From positions 682,001 to 746,000 of the forward strand of contig CAVTLA010000001.1 of assembly GCA_963735465.1 (NCBI GenBank): 64,000 bases of DNA. Reading direction: 5' to 3'. Under the pieces are notes generated by a model. It was not told the DNA's origin and did not search any database. It saw only the letters and a list, made by a program, of their open reading frames with translations. The stretch comes from DASZHJ01 sp963735465 (lineage in GTDB: Bacteria; Pseudomonadota; Alphaproteobacteria; ATCC43930; CGMCC-115725). The position numbers and the translations under genes are program-made. Below, piece after piece: positions 53,936 to 64,000 of the stretch (position 1 is the first letter of the stretch; the number at the start of each line of letters is the position of its first letter).

Positions 53936-54358
53936 CTACTCCGCGATCACGTCGCCGGAGCCGCCGAACTCCTTCGGGAAGTCCTTCAGCTTGGGAAGGC
54001 CGTCCCGCATGGGCAGCACCGTCTCGGCGTAGTTGACGTGCACGCCGGGAGTGAAGGTGAGGGTCGGCAGCGTCGCGGCGAAGACGTCCACGAGGCCGAG
54101 CGGGGGATGATTGGCCATCAGGTGGCCGCCGCACTTCTTGCAGTATTTGCGCTCGCTCATCGGAGTCTTCGTGTAGGTGGCCACATTCTCGGCGCCCGAG
54201 GTGACCCGCACGGCCTCCGGCTTCCACAGGCTGAAGGCGTTCACCGGTCCGCCGGACCAGGAGCGGCAGGAGCGGCAATGGCAATAGCCCATGGCCGCCG
54301 GCGATCCCTCGACCTGCATCGTGACCGCGCCGCAAAAGCAGCTTCCAACGTGAGTCAT
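53936..54358 (-). CDS. GFA-family (glutathione-dependent formaldehyde-activating enzyme-like) protein
   Basis: A 140-residue single-domain zinc protein of the GFA/CENP-V fold. Zinc cysteines are in GSCFCGAV (residues 7-9), GYCHCRSCRSWSG and KYCKKCGGHL. Members bind glutathione adducts or are of unknown activity; formaldehyde activation is proven only for Gfa itself. The gene stands alone, converging on the chemoreceptor gene. Confidence 0.9.
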   Translation of the reverse strand: MTHVGSCFCGAVTMQVEGSPAAMGYCHCRSCRSWSGGPVNAFSLWKPEAVRVTSGAENVATYTKTPMSERKYCKKCGGHLMANHPPLGLVDVFAATLPTLTFTPGVHVNYAETVLPMRDGLPKLKDFPKEFGGSGDVIAE

Positions 54359-54547
54359 GGCTTTTCCTTCGATCTAGTGGTCATTGAGCGCCGGCGCGCA
54401 AAAGGGCGTTTCTACGTCCCCTCGCGCGCGCTCAGTGGCGATAGGGCCGCAGACTAGTCCGAGCCTGGCCCAGTCCCTATCCAATTCGCGACCGGGCTGT
54501 CCCGTGGTCGCCGTTTCTCGAGCTCTCCGCGTACCCGAAATCCGGCC

Positions 54548-55747
54548 TCAGACGAACAGCAGATCGCTCTCGAAGCCCAGGAGATGCCGGCCGACGGTCT
54601 CGAAATGGGAGCGGCGGCCCTGCACCTGCTGCGCCACGGTGTGAATGTCGCGGAAGCGCCGCTCGAAGGGATTCCGATTGAAGATCGCGGTCGCGCCGGC
54701 GGCGTGATAAGCGGTGTCGGCCACTTTGAGCGCCTCGTGGATGGCGTGGGTGGAGGCGAGGCGGATCGCCATCCGCTGATCGAGGCTGAGCTGGTGCGAG
54801 CGCTGCACGGCGTCCCAGATCTCGCCGAGGGTTCCCAGCACATACATGCGGGCGCAGCGCAGCCGCGCCTCGGACTCGCCTACCTCCGACTGCACGACGG
54901 CGTTGTCGCGCAGCTTGCTCTTGTAGCCGCGGGGCGATTTCTCCAGCGTCAATTCCACGAAGGAGTCCAGCAGGCTCCGCGCCAGGCCGAGGGCGACGCA
55001 GGCGAAGCCGCAGGAATAGAGGCTGTTGGTGGGCATACAATAGAGTGCGCCCGTCTCCCGCCGCTCGGCCGGATCGTCCCGGCTGAGGGTGAAGGCGTCG
55101 GGCACGAAGAGGTCTTTCACGCCATAGGCATCGCTCGCCGTGCCGCGCAGGCCGATGACGTGCCAGATGTCGGTCATCGGCGCTTCGGCGGCCGGGAACA
55201 GCATGGTGCGCACGACTGGCCCGCCGGAGGCACTGAGGCGCGGCTTGCCGTCGGACTCGATGATCGGGCAATGGGCGCCGAGCCAGCTCGCGTGCCGGCC
55301 GCCGCTGGCGAAGGACCAGTTGCCGGTGACGCGGTAGCCGCCCGGTGCCACGACGGCGCTGCTGGGGCCGGGACCCCAGGCGAGCACCGTGCCGGGATCG
55401 CGGCCGTACATCTCCCGCCCGGACTCGATCGGGAGGTAGGCCGCCACCATGGAGCAGACCGTATTCTGACAGAGGCACCAGGCGGTGCTGGCGTCCGCCT
55501 TGGCGATCGCCTCGATCACCCGGACGAAGGTGGGGGGATCGAGCTCCGCGCCGCCGAGGGAGCGCGGCAGGAGCATGCGAAAGAGTCCGGCGTCCCTCAT
55601 CGCCGCGCGCAGCGCCGCCGGAAGCCGCCGCTCCCGCTCGATCTCGTCCGCCGCCGCGGCGACCTGCGGCGCCAGCGTCTCGGCGCGACCGAGATAATCG
55701 ATCACGGCATCCGACATCCCGTCATGCTCGAGGGGCGGGGGCGCCAT
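54548..55747 (-). CDS. Acyl-CoA-dehydrogenase-fold flavoprotein (HsaA/DszC-type monooxygenase-like)
   Basis: A 399-residue protein with the acyl-CoA dehydrogenase fold: N-terminal helices (LPAALRAAMRDAGLFRMLLPRSLGGAELD), a central beta domain (GYRVTGNWSFASGGRHASW) and C-terminal helices (RFRDIHTVAQQVQGRR). The SFASGGRHA and DIHTxAQQ segments are typical of the flavin-dependent monooxygenase branch (HsaA, DszC) rather than of true acyl-CoA dehydrogenases. It would hydroxylate an aromatic or heteroatom substrate with reduced flavin from a separate reductase, which is not in the window. The start may be MSDAV, ten codons downstream. It lies 31 bases after the VOC gene. Confidence 0.85.
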   Translation of the reverse strand: MAPPPLEHDGMSDAVIDYLGRAETLAPQVAAAADEIERERRLPAALRAAMRDAGLFRMLLPRSLGGAELDPPTFVRVIEAIAKADASTAWCLCQNTVCSMVAAYLPIESGREMYGRDPGTVLAWGPGPSSAVVAPGGYRVTGNWSFASGGRHASWLGAHCPIIESDGKPRLSASGGPVVRTMLFPAAEAPMTDIWHVIGLRGTASDAYGVKDLFVPDAFTLSRDDPAERRETGALYCMPTNSLYSCGFACVALGLARSLLDSFVELTLEKSPRGYKSKLRDNAVVQSEVGESEARLRCARMYVLGTLGEIWDAVQRSHQLSLDQRMAIRLASTHAIHEALKVADTAYHAAGATAIFNRNPFERRFRDIHTVAQQVQGRRSHFETVGRHLLGFESDLLFV

Positions 55748-55778
55748 CGTCTAGCCGTCGGCCCTGAGGCGGCGGTAG

Positions 55779-56657
55779 CTAGTTGCCATTCGGCATCGAC
55801 CAGGTCCAGGCATCACGGCCCGGCACGTAGTTGCGGTTGGTCTGATCCGGGTTTCGGTTCACCAGCGGTCGGGCATAGAGCGGATGCCGCATGCTGCGCA
55901 CCTCGTGCTCGATGGTGAACAGCACCTTGCCGCTGTCGAGATCGACGATGTTCTCGAACCGGTACTGGTGCTGGTCGCTCTCCTCGGTGATCAGCCCCTG
56001 CTTCTTGAGGCACTCGTGCGGGCCGGAGAAGTCCGCCACGTAGACCTGGATGTGGTGGCCGTCGTAGGCCGGCAGCGCGTCGTCGGTCTCGCGAAACACC
56101 AGATCCTGTCCCATGCCGACCGGGACCCGCGCGCGGCGTCCCTCGCCGTCGTCGAGGGCTTCCGCGGGCGTGTCCAGGGTCTCGCGATAGAAACGGGCGA
56201 TTCCGGTGGCGGTCTTCGGCGGCACCTCGAACTCGACATAGGGGATGCCCAGGTTGATGCGGCCGAACCGCTCCTCCGGTCCGTAGCAGCGCAGCCGATT
56301 GCCCCAGGGCGAGACCACGTCGATGAAGGCATTGTGCTCGCGGAATGCGAATTGCGTGCCTTCGAGACGCTTGGCGACCGCCCCCAGCCGCCCGGCCAGG
56401 GCACCCAGATCCGGCACCACGATGCCGGCATGGCCGCGCAGCACCTGGGGCGCGCCGGTCGGCAGGTGGAACTGGCTGCGCCCGGCATTTATCCACATGT
56501 TGTCGGTGCTGGTCATGAGGTAGGGATCGCGCGTCAGCCCGAGGCCGCTCACATAGAAGAGCGTGGCCACCGTCTGGTCGGGGATCTGCACATTGATGTG
56601 TTCCAGCGCCACGACGTTGCCGAGATCTTCGGTGGCGCGCTCGAAGTGCTGGTCCAT
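55779..56657 (-). CDS. Two-domain VOC (glyoxalase/dioxygenase superfamily) protein
   Basis: A 292-residue protein with two vicinal-oxygen-chelate modules: ALEHINVQIPDQTVATLFYV opens the first, and GIPYVEFEVPPKTATGIARFY the second. Size and layout recall extradiol dioxygenases such as BphC/HsaC, but the usual first metal His of the second module is replaced in PYVEFEVP, while later His (DGHHIQVYV) and Glu (FTIEHEVRS) are present. The metal site may therefore be altered. AAGGA precedes the ATG at 56657. It leads a two-gene unit with the flavoprotein monooxygenase-like gene, like an HsaA/HsaC pair, and is divergent from the polyketide synthase. Confidence 0.82.
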   Translation of the reverse strand: MDQHFERATEDLGNVVALEHINVQIPDQTVATLFYVSGLGLTRDPYLMTSTDNMWINAGRSQFHLPTGAPQVLRGHAGIVVPDLGALAGRLGAVAKRLEGTQFAFREHNAFIDVVSPWGNRLRCYGPEERFGRINLGIPYVEFEVPPKTATGIARFYRETLDTPAEALDDGEGRRARVPVGMGQDLVFRETDDALPAYDGHHIQVYVADFSGPHECLKKQGLITEESDQHQYRFENIVDLDSGKVLFTIEHEVRSMRHPLYARPLVNRNPDQTNRNYVPGRDAWTWSMPNGN

Positions 56658-57392
56658 CCGTATTTCCTTCTGCTGCGCTGACCGAGTTGCCTTTCGGCGC
56701 GGCGGCGACGGTTCAGAGCCCGTCGTTTGACCAAGTCGCCATCTATTTGAGCGCGTCTCGCAGCCGGGAGCAACAGGGGTGAGCCGGACCGCGGGACAGG
56801 TGCCCCATTTCCTCCACGACCGCCGCTGGAGCGCTCGGAGAGTTGCCCAGCCGCGCACATCGCGCCGGTCCGGCACTTTGCGGGCGGCCGCTGCGTAAAT
56901 CAAAGTCCCGATATATTTCATTATATTGTGCGGCTGTCTTGCGCATTTGCTTTAGCACGCCCCGTCGCCCCGGCAGGCCATTGGGAGACCGGCGGCATTG
57001 GGCGCCTCGGATGTTCTGCGGGATACAATCTGGCGGTCGGCCCTATACTTGCTTTATCGAAACGGCGGGAATAATCCGCATGGGGGGTGCGTTGGGTTCA
57101 CGGGCCTTTGTTTCCAGGCCGCGCCGCGCGTGCAGGGGCTCTCGCGGTGGTGGCGCTGCGGGTTGGGGTGGGACACCATTTGCCGTCCAGCGAGCGCTGC
57201 CCAAGGTGCCGTGCACCGCTTCCTGGTCAACCCTATGTACCTCGCGGGAAAATGCTTGTATCACGTCGTTCGTGAACAGCCGCGGGGGGAGGCCCGGGTT
57301 GGTGGCTGCGGGGCGCGCGCATTCAGGGGCGGGGCGCGGCCGATTGGGAAATCGTCGGATCATCGGGAATAGAGATCTCGGAATGAAGTTGC
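56658..57392. other. Long intergenic region before the polyketide synthase
   Basis: About 735 bases without a supported gene between the divergent VOC and polyketide synthase genes. It is GC-rich except for an AT-rich patch at about 56895-56935. On the minus strand this patch contains a perfect TATAAT (56920-56925), which could be the -10 box of the VOC gene, though the -35 region is poor and the leader would be about 255 bases. Several open frames of 100-190 codons cross the region on both strands, but they overlap each other and have no recognisable domain. Confidence 0.6.
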
Positions 57393-62645
<5,253 letters not shown>

Positions 62646-64000
62646 AGACGGACCCGATGTCGTCACGACCTTGCTGCTGGGCGAGCTCCTGCATCCAACG
62701 GACGAGGACGAGATCATCCTGCGCGGAACGGCGCGCCACGTGCATCGGCTGCGCCGCGGTCCGCCGCCCGCGGCGGCTCCGGCAACGACGGCATCCGCGG
62801 GATACCGCCTTGAGCTGGCGCCCAACAGCCGCCAGGACGGGCTGGTCTTGAAGCCGATGGAGGTGCCGCGTCCCAAGGCTGGCGAGGTGAGCGTGCGGGT
62901 CAAGGCTGGCGGCCTCAACTTCCGCGACGTGCTGCAGCGGATCGGGCTGCTGCCGGAAGAGGCCTTCGAAGGCGGCTATGCCGGCGCCACGCTTGGCATG
63001 GAGTTCGCCGGCGAGGTGCTGGCGGTCGGATCGGGCGTGACCGCCTGGAAGGCCGGCGATGCCGTCTTCGGCTTCGCGCCGGGGGCGTTCCGCTCGCACT
63101 TGCGGCTGCCCGCCGACAGCCTGTTCGCCAAGCCCGCGACGATCGGGTTCGAGGCGGCGGCCACCCTGCCGGTCGCCATGCTGACGGCCTACTACTCCCT
63201 GCATTATCAGGCGCGGCTGCAGCGCGGCGAGCGCGTGCTCATCCACGGCGCGGCGGGCGGCGTCGGCCTGGCGGCGATTCAATATGCGCAGCATATAGGC
63301 GCGGAAATCTTCGCCTCCGCGGGGACGCCGGCGAAACGTGATTTCCTGCGCCGGCTCGGCGTGCAGAACATCGTCAACTCGCGCTCCCTGGCGTTTGCCG
63401 ACGAGGTCCGCCGTATCACCGGCGGCGAGGGCGTCGATGTCGTCCTGAATTCGCTCGCCGGCGAGGCACTGCACAAGGGCGTCGGGCTGCTGCGGCCCTA
63501 CGGCCGCTTCATCGAGCTCGGCAAGCGCGATTTCTGGGCCAATACGAAGCTCGGGCTGCAGCCGTTCCGCAACAACATCCAGTTCTCGGGCGTCGACGTC
63601 GACCGGCTGCTGGTCGACCGGCCGGCGCTGGTCGGGACACTGCTGCGGGAGCTCACGGCGTTGATCGCCGAAGGCGTGTTCCACCCGTTGCCGCAGCGGA
63701 CCTTCCCGGTGACGCGGGCGGCGGAGGCGTTCCGTCACCTGCAGCAGTCCCGTCACATCGGCAAGGTGGTGCTGAGCTTCGATGCCACGCCGGAGGTCCC
63801 GGTGGAGACACCGGCCGGCAGCTTCGCCGTCGGGGCCGATGCGACATACCTCATTACTGGCGGTCGCGGCGGCTTCGGTCTCGCCACGGCCGAATGGCTC
63901 GCGGCCAAAGGCGCCCGTCACCTCGTGCTGATCGGACGCAGCGCGGAGACCAAGCCCGAGTCGGAAGCGGCGCTCGGCCGCCTGCGCGCCGAGGGCGTCA

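Overview
The window is GC-rich, gene-dense chromosomal DNA of an alphaproteobacterium, probably a soil or plant-associated member of the Hyphomicrobiales or Rhodospirillales. The evidence is the urt-ure urea cluster layout, S21 and cold-shock genes of alphaproteobacterial type, many solute-binding-protein ABC transporters, a DctA carrier, egtBD, an Anbu-type proteasome cluster, and a long palindromic extragenic repeat of a type common in Bradyrhizobium relatives. The genus is not fixed by anything seen. No tRNA, rRNA, CRISPR array, transposase or phage gene was found.

Layout. 1-4 kb: end of an SDR dehydrogenase, a LacI-type regulator, a crotonase-family enzyme and a Tat-exported peptide-type binding protein. 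4.2-5.5 kb: a small charged protein with rpsU, then a cold-shock gene with promoter and terminator. 5.5-9.5 kb: a sugar ABC importer without its ATPase, and an RraA-fold protein carrying the aldolase signature. 9.7-16.3 kb: circularly permuted ATP-grasp, alpha-E, transglutaminase and Anbu protease, followed on the same strand by a TIM-barrel protein, a class II aldolase and a zinc deacylase. 16.3-19.5 kb: a PAS histidine kinase and a disulfide flavoprotein. 19.6-30.5 kb: a dimethylformamidase-like two-subunit amidohydrolase with a dehydrogenase on one strand; on the other a D-2-hydroxyacid dehydrogenase, a class IV aminotransferase and a complete peptide-type ABC importer. 30.5-36.3 kb: a class III aminotransferase, ergothioneine genes egtB-egtD and a TPR/ATP-grasp fusion. 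36.5-47.5 kb: urtABCDE and ureDABCEFG in one run behind a good sigma-54 promoter, so urea uptake, urease and nickel maturation are probably under nitrogen control. 47.5-56.7 kb: a cupin, threonine aldolase, dctA, a ModE-like regulator with modA, a chemoreceptor, a GFA protein, an acyl-CoA-dehydrogenase-fold flavoprotein and a VOC protein. 57.4-64 kb: a large iterative type I polyketide synthase (KS-AT-DH-cMT-psiKR-ER-KR) running off the end.

The most unusual feature is the number of reading-frame breaks in otherwise well-conserved genes: ureD, ureC and ureF each carry one single-base indel, the polyketide synthase carries another, and the dimethylformamidase large subunit seems to have lost its start by a single extra base. 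All other long genes are intact. Either the assembly has residual indel errors, or urease and two other loci are decaying in this strain. Raw reads would settle this.

The best candidates for new biology are the TPR/ATP-grasp protein behind egtBD, the fungal-style reducing polyketide synthase, the amidohydrolase/transport locus, and the proteasome-like cluster with its metabolic tail.
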